DNA of 64,000 nucleotides from Blautia liquoris (GTDB taxonomy: Bacteria > Bacillota > Clostridia > Lachnospirales > Lachnospiraceae), in the NCBI RefSeq assembly GCF_015159595.1, contig NZ_CP063304.1, forward strand, positions 2,170,001 to 2,234,000, written 5' to 3'. The first letter of the stretch is position 1. Each line of letters begins with the position of its first letter. Position numbers and translations under genes: made by a program. The notes under the pieces were generated by a model. That model made no database searches and had not been told where the DNA came from. It saw only the letters and a program-made list of their open reading frames with translations. This document shows, piece by piece, positions 18,560-26,528 of this stretch.

Positions 18560-19954
18560 TTACTTGTCTTCTTTCATTTTCAGTATGTAAAAACCGTCAT
18601 CCAAAGCGTCGATGATGATATAGCCCCTGTCATCGACAATACAATCTTCCGTGCATGCAAGACGCGGACCCGGGAAATCAGGGAAATAGGATTCTTCCGG
18701 TTTCTTATTCGGATTTGGTGGAATGAAGTAAGCCAACTCCTTAATATAATAAGGATCGGATACATCATATACACGAAGTCCGGCTGAAAAATAACAACAG
18801 TAAACACGGTCCCCTCTTTGCTCTAACCATGGCTTATTGGACATTGGCTCATGAACGTTGTGAGGTCCGAACGGGCCGGCTTTTCCTTTGAGTCCGGCTG
18901 TATTGAAGTTCTTGTATGGGAAGTCTTTGGGAACTTCCGGATACGGGAATTCTGCAATCAGAGTCGGATTCTTCGGGTCGCTGACATCAATCATGTGCAG
19001 ATTGTTTAATGCCTGTGCCTTCGTGATCTTTTCCGGTGTGAAAAACTGGAATCTCTCACCTTCATTCTGGCATACAACCAGATCACGTCCCGGAAGCGGC
19101 AGTGCCGTATGCGTTCTTGCTCCGGCAAGTTCACTGGAAAATGCCGGACGAAGAGATAATTCACCAAGGCATTTCGGCCTTGTCACATCGTTGACATCGA
19201 GAACTACAAGCCCGGCTCCGCCGTATCCCATGTAGCAGATTCCGTCACGGACAAACGGCGGTCCATGAAGCCATCCTTTGTCCATAAAAGAGGATACATG
19301 CGGTGCACCGGGATCAAAAGTTCTGTCAGGATATCCATCTGCATACTGATCTGGTCTCCACCAACGGCCGACCTCTACCGGATGTGTGGGATCAATGATG
19401 TCGACAATACGGTAAATCATTCCCTCGAAGCCTCTACAGTCACTGGAGAGATGGACATAACGACCGCCGTTATACATAAAGCGGTGAACGCCCAGAACGT
19501 GTTTCAGTCCACAGTCCCAGTATCCTAAAAACTTCGGATTTTCGGGATCCTCCTTTAAACTATAGATACGGATTCCGGCTTCACACTTGATGTCTCCTTG
19601 TCCGCTCTGGTCAACAAGTGCCCCTGGACCGCTGCCGCAGCTCATAGCTACGATCATCAGATCATCTGCAATCTGCAGTTTTGGGCATGTTGTCGTGGGA
19701 TATTCCTTTGAATCCAGCAATTCAAAATGTCTGATAAACTTCGGATCGTATGGATCTGTCACATCACTGATCATCACGCCGTTTTGTGTGCCGCCGAAAC
19801 AGCAGCCGTACAGATAGTATTTGCCGGCTTTTGTCTTGTAAAGAGCCATCTGGAACATACCACAGTTGCCGTCAAGGTTGTTAAAAGAGCAAACCTCGAG
19901 GTTTTTGATATATCCATTATTACCTTTACCTTTTGCATAAAATTTGTCTGCCAT
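18560..19954 (-). CDS. LVIVD-repeat beta-propeller protein, possible metalloenzyme
   Basis: A 464-residue protein without signal peptide or membrane segment, made of repeated beta-blade motifs of the LVIVD type (GVMISDVTDPYDP, IYRIVDIIDPTHP, GLVVLDVNDVTRP, LHMIDVSDPKNP, LRVYDVSDPYYI). Conserved-looking histidines sit at blade tops: GVHRF, WLHGPPF, RTHTALPLP and PHNVHEP (His365, His368, Glu369). This recalls metal-binding propellers such as the selenium-binding-protein/methanethiol oxidase group. Function unknown. It begins 23 bases after buk and precedes the flavodoxin-like and chalcone-isomerase genes, so a catalytic role in flavonoid or aromatic conversion is the best guess. Confidence 0.75.
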   Translation of the reverse strand: MADKFYAKGKGNNGYIKNLEVCSFNNLDGNCGMFQMALYKTKAGKYYLYGCCFGGTQNGVMISDVTDPYDPKFIRHFELLDSKEYPTTTCPKLQIADDLMIVAMSCGSGPGALVDQSGQGDIKCEAGIRIYSLKEDPENPKFLGYWDCGLKHVLGVHRFMYNGGRYVHLSSDCRGFEGMIYRIVDIIDPTHPVEVGRWWRPDQYADGYPDRTFDPGAPHVSSFMDKGWLHGPPFVRDGICYMGYGGAGLVVLDVNDVTRPKCLGELSLRPAFSSELAGARTHTALPLPGRDLVVCQNEGERFQFFTPEKITKAQALNNLHMIDVSDPKNPTLIAEFPYPEVPKDFPYKNFNTAGLKGKAGPFGPHNVHEPMSNKPWLEQRGDRVYCCYFSAGLRVYDVSDPYYIKELAYFIPPNPNKKPEESYFPDFPGPRLACTEDCIVDDRGYIIIDALDDGFYILKMKEDK

Positions 19955-19977
19955 AAAAGCTCCTTTCTCTAAGATAT

Positions 19978-21048
19978 CTACCTGAGCCTGTAATCTTCTG
20001 CCATTTCCTCACCCTTTAGAATACGAAGAGCACCCATCGACAAAGACTCAAGCTCGTTTTCACCGGCCATAACTTTTACCGGTGCTATAAAGCTCACATA
20101 CTCTGTAATCCAGTCTGTAAGCATCTTGGAATGAGCCACCCCGCCGGTCAATATGATGGCATCAGTATTCCCTTTCAGTGTTGGAGAAAGTTCACCGATT
20201 CCCTTTGCAATCTGGTAAGCCTGGGCCTTGTAGATCTTCTCGGCCTCTTTATTCCCCTCTTCTACCATATGTTCAACTTCGATGCAGTTAGATGTCCCCA
20301 GATAGGCCTTAATTCCGCCCATACCTGTTTCTTTTTTTTGCATCTCGCGTTTGGTATATTCTCCACTATAGCACATATCGATGATATAGTTAAGCGGAAT
20401 ACTTCCCGCACGCTCGGGAGAAAACGGACCGCCATCAGACGTGATTACATCGATGATCCTGCCCTTTTCGTGAGCACTAATTGAGATTCCGCCTCCAAGA
20501 TGAGCCACTAAAAAGTTCATCTCCTGGTAAGTCTTTCCGAATTCTTTCGCCGCTTTCCTGCACATAGCCTTGGAATTCAGGACATGGCAGAAGCTGGCTC
20601 TTACCACTTCCGGCATACCTGTGATTTTTGCGATATCCTTCATCTCGTCAGATCCGACTGCATCGTAGATATAAGCCGGAATCCCAAGCGGTGAAGCGAT
20701 TGCATCCGCAATCAGTGCACCCAGATTGGAAGCATGTTCAACGGTTGCCGGATCAGTAAGCTTTTTCTTCATGTCCTCTGTCACTCGATATCCGCCGGCA
20801 TGAATCTGTGTCAGCTGTCCGCCTCTTCCGACGACTGCGGAAAGATCTTTGACATCTGCCCCATGTTTTTTCATGGCATTTAAGATATTGTCTTTTCTCA
20901 TGTCAAACTCATCCACGACACGTGAGTACTGTTTCAGTTCTTCATCCGAATGCATTACATTCTCCGAAAACATCTCTTTTTCGTCTTCGTAATATCCGAT
21001 TTTCGTAGAAGTTGAGCCGGGGTTAATGGCCAAAATCTTATAACTCAT
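19978..21048 (-). CDS. buk: Butyrate kinase (acyl-phosphate kinase)
   Basis: Converts butyryl or branched acyl phosphate plus ADP to the free acid and ATP. The 356-residue product has the ASKHA acetokinase landmarks: ILAINPGSTSTKIG at the start, the central VVGRGG, HLGGGISI and GGPFSPERAGSIP, and ILTGGVAHS late. It is a Buk-type protein rather than acetate kinase by length and by pairing with ptb 22 bases upstream. Because a 2-oxoacid:ferredoxin oxidoreductase precedes it, the substrate may be isobutyryl or isovaleryl phosphate. Confidence 0.93.
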   Translation of the reverse strand: MSYKILAINPGSTSTKIGYYEDEKEMFSENVMHSDEELKQYSRVVDEFDMRKDNILNAMKKHGADVKDLSAVVGRGGQLTQIHAGGYRVTEDMKKKLTDPATVEHASNLGALIADAIASPLGIPAYIYDAVGSDEMKDIAKITGMPEVVRASFCHVLNSKAMCRKAAKEFGKTYQEMNFLVAHLGGGISISAHEKGRIIDVITSDGGPFSPERAGSIPLNYIIDMCYSGEYTKREMQKKETGMGGIKAYLGTSNCIEVEHMVEEGNKEAEKIYKAQAYQIAKGIGELSPTLKGNTDAIILTGGVAHSKMLTDWITEYVSFIAPVKVMAGENELESLSMGALRILKGEEMAEDYRLR

Positions 21049-21070
21049 CCAATTTTCTCCTTATCTTGTT

Positions 21071-21976
21071 TTACTGTGTCGCCGCCGCGGAAACCGCAAT
21101 GGAGAGAAACTTCTCATCAGCAGAGGAGCCTCTCGAAGTAAGTACAATCGGGCATTTGGCGCCGACAACAAATCCTGCCATCCTTGCCTTGCAGGTAACG
21201 GTAAGCATCTTACCCATAATATTGCCCGCATGGATATTCGGTGCGATCAGCACATCGACATCTCCTGCAATCTGACTCTCATAGTTTTTGAGATTTGCGA
21301 TCTCTTTGTCCATAGCACAGTCATAGGAGATCGGTCCTTCGACAATACAATTCTTAATTTCACCGTCTTTGTTCATCTGTGCAAGCTGTGCAGCCTCGAC
21401 GGTCTCGGGCATCTTCGGGTTTACCTTTTCCACGCAGGTTAAAACGCCAACCTTCGGACAGTCATATCCCATCGAACGCAGGGTATCGACGGTATTCTCA
21501 ATGATCGCTTTCTTCTGATCCAGCGTCGGATAGGCAACCATTCCGCCGTCAACCGGTACAAGAATCTTCTTATATCCCGGAACTTCAAACATAGAAAAGT
21601 GAGACATCAATCCGCCTTTTTGAAGACCTGTCTCTTTGTTTACCACAGCCTTTAAGATCACCTTGGTATCCAGATACCCTTTCATCAAAAAGTCTGCCTT
21701 TCCCTCTCTCACCAGCGATACAGCGAGTTCTGCCGCTTCTTTATTATCAGCCGCGGCATAGATATCTTCCTCGGGAACCTCTTCGCCGAGCTTTTTCAAT
21801 ATGGCATGGATTTTCTCGATATCTCCGACAAGAATCGGTTTTGCGATTTTATCTCTTCTGGCATGAAGAGCCGCCTGCAAAGTGTGTTCTTCTCCTGCAG
21901 CCGCAATTGCCATTCTCTTCATGGTCGGATACCCTTTTACTCTGCTCACCAGTTCATCAAAATTATTATAAACCAT
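21071..21976 (-). CDS. ptb: Phosphate butyryltransferase
   Basis: Exchanges CoA of butyryl-CoA or a branched acyl-CoA for phosphate. The 301-residue protein belongs to the phosphate acetyl/butaryl transferase family (AAGEEHTLQAALHA, FLMKGYLDT, GLMSHFSMFEV, APNIHAGNIMGKML). It lies 10 bases after the gamma subunit of the oxidoreductase and 22 before buk, so ferredoxin reduction, acyl-CoA formation and ATP synthesis are in one transcript. Confidence 0.93.
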   Translation of the reverse strand: MVYNNFDELVSRVKGYPTMKRMAIAAAGEEHTLQAALHARRDKIAKPILVGDIEKIHAILKKLGEEVPEEDIYAAADNKEAAELAVSLVREGKADFLMKGYLDTKVILKAVVNKETGLQKGGLMSHFSMFEVPGYKKILVPVDGGMVAYPTLDQKKAIIENTVDTLRSMGYDCPKVGVLTCVEKVNPKMPETVEAAQLAQMNKDGEIKNCIVEGPISYDCAMDKEIANLKNYESQIAGDVDVLIAPNIHAGNIMGKMLTVTCKARMAGFVVGAKCPIVLTSRGSSADEKFLSIAVSAAATQ

Positions 21977-21986
21977 CCGTCTCTCC

Positions 21987-22532
21987 TTATCTCTGCGATT
22001 TTCCTAATTCAAGACCTCTTTCAAAAGCCTTTTTATTAAGGGGAAGAAGTTTTGGTTTCCTGCTCATCTTCTTCTCAACTGCAGACCATACGATATCTGC
22101 ATCGATAACATTGGTATAACCGATATATACTCCGAGCATGATGATGTTGAGTACCTTCGAATTGCCAAGTTCCAGTGATATATCTGTTACCGGAGCTTTT
22201 ACAATCTTTACGTCATCACGGCCGACCTCATCGGATACAATGGAACTGTTGATAAAAAGAGTTCCGCCCGTCTTCAAAGTTCCGATAAATTTTTCAAGAG
22301 ACGGTCCGTTCATGATGATCAGGTCATCCATCACATCACCAAGCGGAGCTCCGATCTCATCATCTGAGATCACAACGAAACAGTTCGCCGTACCGCCTCT
22401 TTGTTCAGCCCCATAAGAGGGAAAGAATGTAACATGTTTATCGGTAGAATCGCAGGTTGCCTGGGCAAGGATCTTACCCAAAGTCATAACGCCCTGTCCG
22501 CCGAATCCTGCCACGCATAAATTTGTCTCCAT
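21987..22532 (-). CDS. 2-oxoacid:ferredoxin oxidoreductase, gamma subunit
   Basis: A 181-residue protein of the pyruvate/ketoacid oxidoreductase catalytic domain family (POR gamma): VAGFGGQGVMTLGKIL at the N-terminus, then FFPSYGAEQRGGTANCFVVIS. It forms the CoA-binding part of four-subunit VOR/KOR enzymes that oxidise branched 2-oxoacids or 2-oxoglutarate to acyl-CoA, CO2 and reduced ferredoxin. It touches the beta-subunit gene by one base. Confidence 0.92.
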   Translation of the reverse strand: METNLCVAGFGGQGVMTLGKILAQATCDSTDKHVTFFPSYGAEQRGGTANCFVVISDDEIGAPLGDVMDDLIIMNGPSLEKFIGTLKTGGTLFINSSIVSDEVGRDDVKIVKAPVTDISLELGNSKVLNIIMLGVYIGYTNVIDADIVWSAVEKKMSRKPKLLPLNKKAFERGLELGKSQR

Positions 22533-23287
22533 TACTTTGTCTCCTCCTTATCACGATCTCTGATAACACCCAGAGGAAATTCTTTTAACATCTTCTCATC
22601 TATATAATCCAGTGCCTGAATCGGATCCAGTCCCCAGTTTGTCGGGCAGCTGGTCACGATCTCAACCATTGAGAATCCCTTACCGTCAAGCTGATTCTGA
22701 AATGCCTTTTTGATGGCTTTTTTTGTTTTCATTACATTTGCAGGAGAGTTGCAGCTGGTACGTTCCAGATAATAAGGCGCTGTCAGCTGATTCAAAATCT
22801 CACACATATGCATCGGATATCCATGCTCTTTCGGATCACGCCCTTTCGGTGAGGTCGTTGACTTCATCCCGACCAGCGTAGTAGGAGCCATCTGACCACC
22901 TGTCATGCCATATATCCCATTGTTAATAAAGATGACAGTAATATTATCTCCTCTGTTAGCCGCAGACATAGATTCTGCCAGACCGATAGAGGCAAAATCT
23001 CCATCACCCTGATAGGTAAACACCAGACTGTCCGGGTTTGCCTTCTTCATACCATTTGCCACTGCACAGGCACGTCCGTGAGGAGCTGTAGTATTATCAT
23101 AGGCCATATAGTCCATCTGAAGACCACAACACCCGATGCCAAGTACACATGCTGCGCGGTCGACCACATTCATCTCATCAAGCACTTCACCGATCAGTTT
23201 CATCACGGTGCCGTGCATGCACCCAGGGCAAAAGCCTGAAACTTTGTCTTCCTGAATTGTTTTTGTTCTTGCATAAATCTGTTTCAT
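22532..23287 (-). CDS. 2-oxoacid:ferredoxin oxidoreductase, beta subunit (TPP-binding)
   Basis: A 251-residue thiamine-diphosphate subunit. The GFCPGCMHG motif near residue 20 and GIGCCG are typical, and TYQGDGDFASIG with NNGIYGMTGGQMAPTT forms the TPP/Mg site. It carries the catalytic cofactor of the complex with the alpha, gamma and ferredoxin subunits next to it. The substrate (branched-chain oxoacid, 2-oxoglutarate or another) cannot be read from sequence; ptb-buk downstream favours one giving butyryl-like acyl-CoA. Confidence 0.92.
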   Translation of the reverse strand: MKQIYARTKTIQEDKVSGFCPGCMHGTVMKLIGEVLDEMNVVDRAACVLGIGCCGLQMDYMAYDNTTAPHGRACAVANGMKKANPDSLVFTYQGDGDFASIGLAESMSAANRGDNITVIFINNGIYGMTGGQMAPTTLVGMKSTTSPKGRDPKEHGYPMHMCEILNQLTAPYYLERTSCNSPANVMKTKKAIKKAFQNQLDGKGFSMVEIVTSCPTNWGLDPIQALDYIDEKMLKEFPLGVIRDRDKEETK

Positions 23288-23299
23288 CTTTTCCTCCTG

Positions 23300-24376
23300 T
23301 TACGCCAAGATTTTCTTTACAGCGTCTATCACGGCTTCGCGGCTCATGATATTACCGCCTGAGCAAAGACACGTCTCAATTGGACATCGATCCTTAACAC
23401 CGGCCTCAACATCTGTTACAAACTGTGCAGGAATCGACATCTCAACATCCAGAACAGCCTTTATGTTCTTATAATCGATATGTTCAAAAGCCTGATAAGG
23501 GAATGGATGAACTGTAATCGGACGAAGCAGTCCGACTTTGATTCCCTCTTTACGCAGAACATCTACCGCCGATTTGGCGATACGAGCGGAAATACCATAA
23601 GCTGTAATGACAATTTCGGCGTCTTTTAACATATACTCTTCTGCTTTTGCGTCTTTTTCCCAACTCTTGTAAAGTTTCGCAGCATCTTCGTTCGCTTCCT
23701 GCATATCCGTCGTCTTCCAGTGACCCGGCTGAATCCAGGAACGATTCTCATAATCCAGAGGATGTCCGATACAAGCCCAGTCTTTCTTAGACTCTTTGAT
23801 CGCGGCGATCTCTTCGTCTGATTTCATATCAGGCAGAACCACAGGCTCCATCATTGTCCCGATCACACCGTCTGCCAGTATCAGCACCGGATTTCTGTCC
23901 TGATCCGCATAGTCAAAGGCAGCGTAGGTCATATCTACCGCTTCCTGTACTGTGGAAGGAGCAAATACACGCATCTCGAATCCGCCATTTCCGGAAGCCT
24001 TTGTTGCCTGATAATAATCCATCTGAGCAGGCTGAATGGATCCGACACCCGGACCCCCTCTTGATATATTCGCATAGACCATAGGTATTCTGGCTGATGC
24101 ACAGTAGGAGATTCCCTCACTCTTAAGGGCAATTCCCGGACTTGAAGAAGATGTCATCGCTCTGACACCTGCACTCGCCGCGCCATATACCATATTCACG
24201 GAGGCTACTTCCGACTCTCCTTGTACAAAATTACCTCCAACTTCCGGCAGTCTTCTCGCAAAATATTCCGGAATTTCATTCTGAGGTGTGATCGGATAGC
24301 CGGCAAAGAAACGACATCCGGCTCTCACAGCTGCTTCTGCAATTGCCTCACAGCCCTTCATAAACACTCTAGACAT
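23300..24376 (-). CDS. 2-oxoacid:ferredoxin oxidoreductase, alpha subunit (VorB/KorA-like)
   Basis: A 358-residue alpha subunit with FMKGCEAIAEAAVRAGCRFFAGYPITPQNEIP, the pyrimidine-binding domain of this family, SSSSPGIALKSEGISY and a C-terminal domain II. The lack of internal Fe-S motifs shows it is the four-subunit VOR/KOR form, not the single-chain PFOR. It overlaps the ferredoxin gene by 8 bases and precedes beta by 12. Confidence 0.92.
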   Translation of the reverse strand: MSRVFMKGCEAIAEAAVRAGCRFFAGYPITPQNEIPEYFARRLPEVGGNFVQGESEVASVNMVYGAASAGVRAMTSSSSPGIALKSEGISYCASARIPMVYANISRGGPGVGSIQPAQMDYYQATKASGNGGFEMRVFAPSTVQEAVDMTYAAFDYADQDRNPVLILADGVIGTMMEPVVLPDMKSDEEIAAIKESKKDWACIGHPLDYENRSWIQPGHWKTTDMQEANEDAAKLYKSWEKDAKAEEYMLKDAEIVITAYGISARIAKSAVDVLRKEGIKVGLLRPITVHPFPYQAFEHIDYKNIKAVLDVEMSIPAQFVTDVEAGVKDRCPIETCLCSGGNIMSREAVIDAVKKILA

Positions 24377-24599
24377 TCTTTTTGGCCCCCTGTTCTTCTT
24401 TATAAATTTCTAATGCACCTTCCGGACACATTCTTCCGCAGATGCAGCATCCGATACAGTTCTGTATATTCTTTGGAGTTACATATTCATACCCCTTAGA
24501 ATTCACTTTTGTTCCGATCTCCAGAACATTTTTAGGACAGAATTTCACGCAATAGCCGCAGCTTTTACAGCGTTCTGATACTACTTTTACTTCAGGCAT
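24369..24599 (-). CDS. 2[4Fe-4S] ferredoxin subunit of the oxidoreductase
   Basis: A 76-residue ferredoxin with two CxxCxxCxxxC clusters (CKSCGYCVKFC near 13 and CIGCCICGRMC near 48). It is the delta or KorD-type electron-transfer subunit and is the first gene of the oxidoreductase set, 41 bases after the ATPase gene. Confidence 0.93.
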   Translation of the reverse strand: MPEVKVVSERCKSCGYCVKFCPKNVLEIGTKVNSKGYEYVTPKNIQNCIGCCICGRMCPEGALEIYKEEQGAKKNV

Positions 24600-24640
24600 A
24601 TCTTTTATTATCCTCCTTCACAGATAGATTTTTTCCTGTG

Positions 24641-25330
24641 CTAGTCCCAGGGATAGGTAAGATATAGATGAAGAGGCATGACAGGAAGATCAAGTCTTTG
24701 TCTTGCTTCCTCATACAGTGCTTCCCTTACACAGACAAAATCCAGTTTCTTATAAGGTGATATCAGTTGATTTAACTTCGTATTACCTTTCACTATTTCA
24801 TCAATATCCGTCTGAAACCCCATGTTCGGATTGCTGATCATGTGGATTTTCTTGATATCAATATGAGAGACGCCAAGGACTTCACCTAAGACCAGATCAA
24901 TATGATCCAGGTCATAGGACCACGGGCGATACGGGTTGATCACATAATAGATCAGCGTATCCTGCCGGTTGATCATCGGTGCATAACCACCGATTGATCT
25001 GGCACCAATATAATCCCCTCCCACATCCAGAACCGTGTAAATCGACGTATCATTCAACTGCTGATTAACACCGCCTGTAAGAACAGGTGCATCCATAAAC
25101 TGCTCCTCAAAGTGGACGTGAAGCCCAAAGCTTTTCAGTTCTTTGGTCAAATCTCTAGATCGAAATAAAGGCTTCGTCATATCCAGATCGAAGAAATGAA
25201 CCTCTTTCTCATTCAAATCGGCAATCCGCCTTGCAAAGTTTACTGCAATCTCACTTTTTCCGCATCCGGCTTCACCTATAAATAAGAAATTGTTGTAACC
25301 CTTACAACTCTCCAGTATTTCATTGTCCAT
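24641..25330 (-). CDS. P-loop ATPase (SIMIBI-like) heading the operon
   Basis: A 229-residue cytosolic nucleotide-binding protein: Walker A GEAGCGKSE near residue 20, an aspartate strand HFFDLDMTKPLF, and a TVLDVGGDYIGAR switch-like motif. It resembles CooC/ArsA-type maturation ATPases in layout but lacks the signature deviant Walker lysine as far as can be seen. The ATG at 25330 is chosen because GGGAGAGG lies just upstream and the predicted transcription start is near 25378; an ATG at 25375 would be nearly leaderless. Its tie to the oxidoreductase suggests a role in assembling or activating that complex; unproven. Confidence 0.75.
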   Translation of the reverse strand: MDNEILESCKGYNNFLFIGEAGCGKSEIAVNFARRIADLNEKEVHFFDLDMTKPLFRSRDLTKELKSFGLHVHFEEQFMDAPVLTGGVNQQLNDTSIYTVLDVGGDYIGARSIGGYAPMINRQDTLIYYVINPYRPWSYDLDHIDLVLGEVLGVSHIDIKKIHMISNPNMGFQTDIDEIVKGNTKLNQLISPYKKLDFVCVREALYEEARQRLDLPVMPLHLYLTYPWD

Positions 25331-25384
25331 AGAACCTCTCCCTTCCAACGAAAGACTTTCATATCTAACTTTCATTTCTCTTAT

Positions 25385-25413
25385 ATCATAACTTGATCTT
25401 TCATCAAATTCAA
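25385..25413 (-). promoter_or_regulatory. Promoter of the flavonoid/oxoacid operon
   Basis: On the minus strand TTGAAT (25408-25413) and TATGAT (25385-25390) are 17 bases apart, giving a start near 25378 and a roughly 48-base leader. A CAGTCAT half site lies upstream of the -35 at 25430-25436. Confidence 0.65.
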
Positions 25414-25570
25414 ATATCCGTTTTTCATTCAGTCATAAGTTAAAGTTATTTGTTTGTTATATTTCACAAGTTTTGTGTTCACAATTTGTACAGGTTACCT
25501 AATAGCAAATATCTCGCTTTTCAAAATCTCATTTTTGATTTATAATAACAATTAATTATTAATGGAGTCT

Positions 25571-25591
25571 ATGACTGCCGATTACAGTCAT
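25571..25591. promoter_or_regulatory. Palindrome ATGACTG-N7-CAGTCAT, candidate LysR operator
   Basis: A perfect 7-base inverted repeat sits 21 bases before the lysR start codon and downstream of its probable -10 (TATAAT, 25541-25546). The same half site CAGTCAT occurs at 25430-25436, just upstream of the divergent operon promoter. This layout suits a regulator that represses itself and controls the operon. Confidence 0.55.
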
Positions 25592-25612
25592 TAGTAAAAT
25601 ATGGAGGTTCAT

Positions 25613-26506
25613 ATGAATTTACGTCAATTAGAATATTTTGTATCTGTCGCAGAGACCTTGAGTTTTACCAGAACAGCCGAGAAGTTTTATATCTCGCAGA
25701 CGGCCGTGACACAACAGATTAAGACACTTGAGAATAATATTGGCGTCAAGCTTTTAAGACGCACGAAACGACATGTTGAACTCACACCTGCCGGAAATGT
25801 TTTTCTGTCGGAAGCAAAGGCAATCTTAAATCGCACACAAGATGCAATCAAGAAGGCCCAGAAAGCAGCCACCGGATTTACCGGGAATCTGAATCTGGGA
25901 ATCGTGGAAGGATATGACAATCCCGATCTGCCTGAAATACTCCGCTCTTTTAAATCGGGCTATCCGAATGTATCACTTTCAATAGTTGAAGCTGATACTT
26001 CCACCTTATATACGAGACTTCTCGACAACACGCTCGATGTCGTCTTGAACGTTCTCTTTGCCTACAGCAACCTGGAAGAAAAGGAAATTCTATATAAAGA
26101 AATTAATAAGTACAATCTGATTGTTCTGCTGCCCACCTCGCACCCGCTGGCATACCGCAGTGTTTTGAAACTGTCAGATCTTAAAAATGACTCTTTCATT
26201 CTTACGGCAATGGGTGACCCGGAGGACAGTTTTGGACAATATGAAAGTACGATGGCACACTTTATCCGATCAGGATTCACACCAAATATCGTACAGCAGA
26301 CTTCAAAATTTGACACCACTGCGCTCATGGTCGCGGCGAATATGGGAGTTGCCATTGTTCCTTCCTATGCCTTATCTTCAAGCAGAAACACCAGAAGTCT
26401 TGTGAAAATTCCTCTCGATGAAGATACCGAAAAGTTTGAGATTGTGGCTGCAAGATACAAGGAAAATCAAAACCCGACAATAGAAAAGTTCTTGTCTTAT
26501 ATTTGA
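25613..26506 (+). CDS. LysR-family transcriptional regulator
   Basis: A 297-residue LysR protein: N-terminal winged helix-turn-helix (MNLRQLEYFVSVAETLSF and the recognition helix near QTAVTQQIKTLE), then a periplasmic-binding-like effector domain (about 90-295, LGIVEGYDNPDLPEIL). ATG 25613 follows GGAGG by 5 bases; an ATG at 25601 contains that site and is discounted. Divergent from the 11-gene unit, so it is the probable regulator of the oxidoreductase, ptb-buk and flavonoid-type genes. The inducer is unknown; an aromatic acid or flavonoid is a reasonable guess. Confidence 0.9.
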   Translation: MNLRQLEYFVSVAETLSFTRTAEKFYISQTAVTQQIKTLENNIGVKLLRRTKRHVELTPAGNVFLSEAKAILNRTQDAIKKAQKAATGFTGNLNLGIVEGYDNPDLPEILRSFKSGYPNVSLSIVEADTSTLYTRLLDNTLDVVLNVLFAYSNLEEKEILYKEINKYNLIVLLPTSHPLAYRSVLKLSDLKNDSFILTAMGDPEDSFGQYESTMAHFIRSGFTPNIVQQTSKFDTTALMVAANMGVAIVPSYALSSSRNTRSLVKIPLDEDTEKFEIVAARYKENQNPTIEKFLSYI

Positions 26507-26528
26507 AACGCAGTTATCGGAAAACAAA

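Noticed and set aside
19978-21048. Reading this kinase as acetate kinase
   Set aside because: Length and pairing with ptb fit butyrate kinase, while acetate kinase is longer and pairs with pta.
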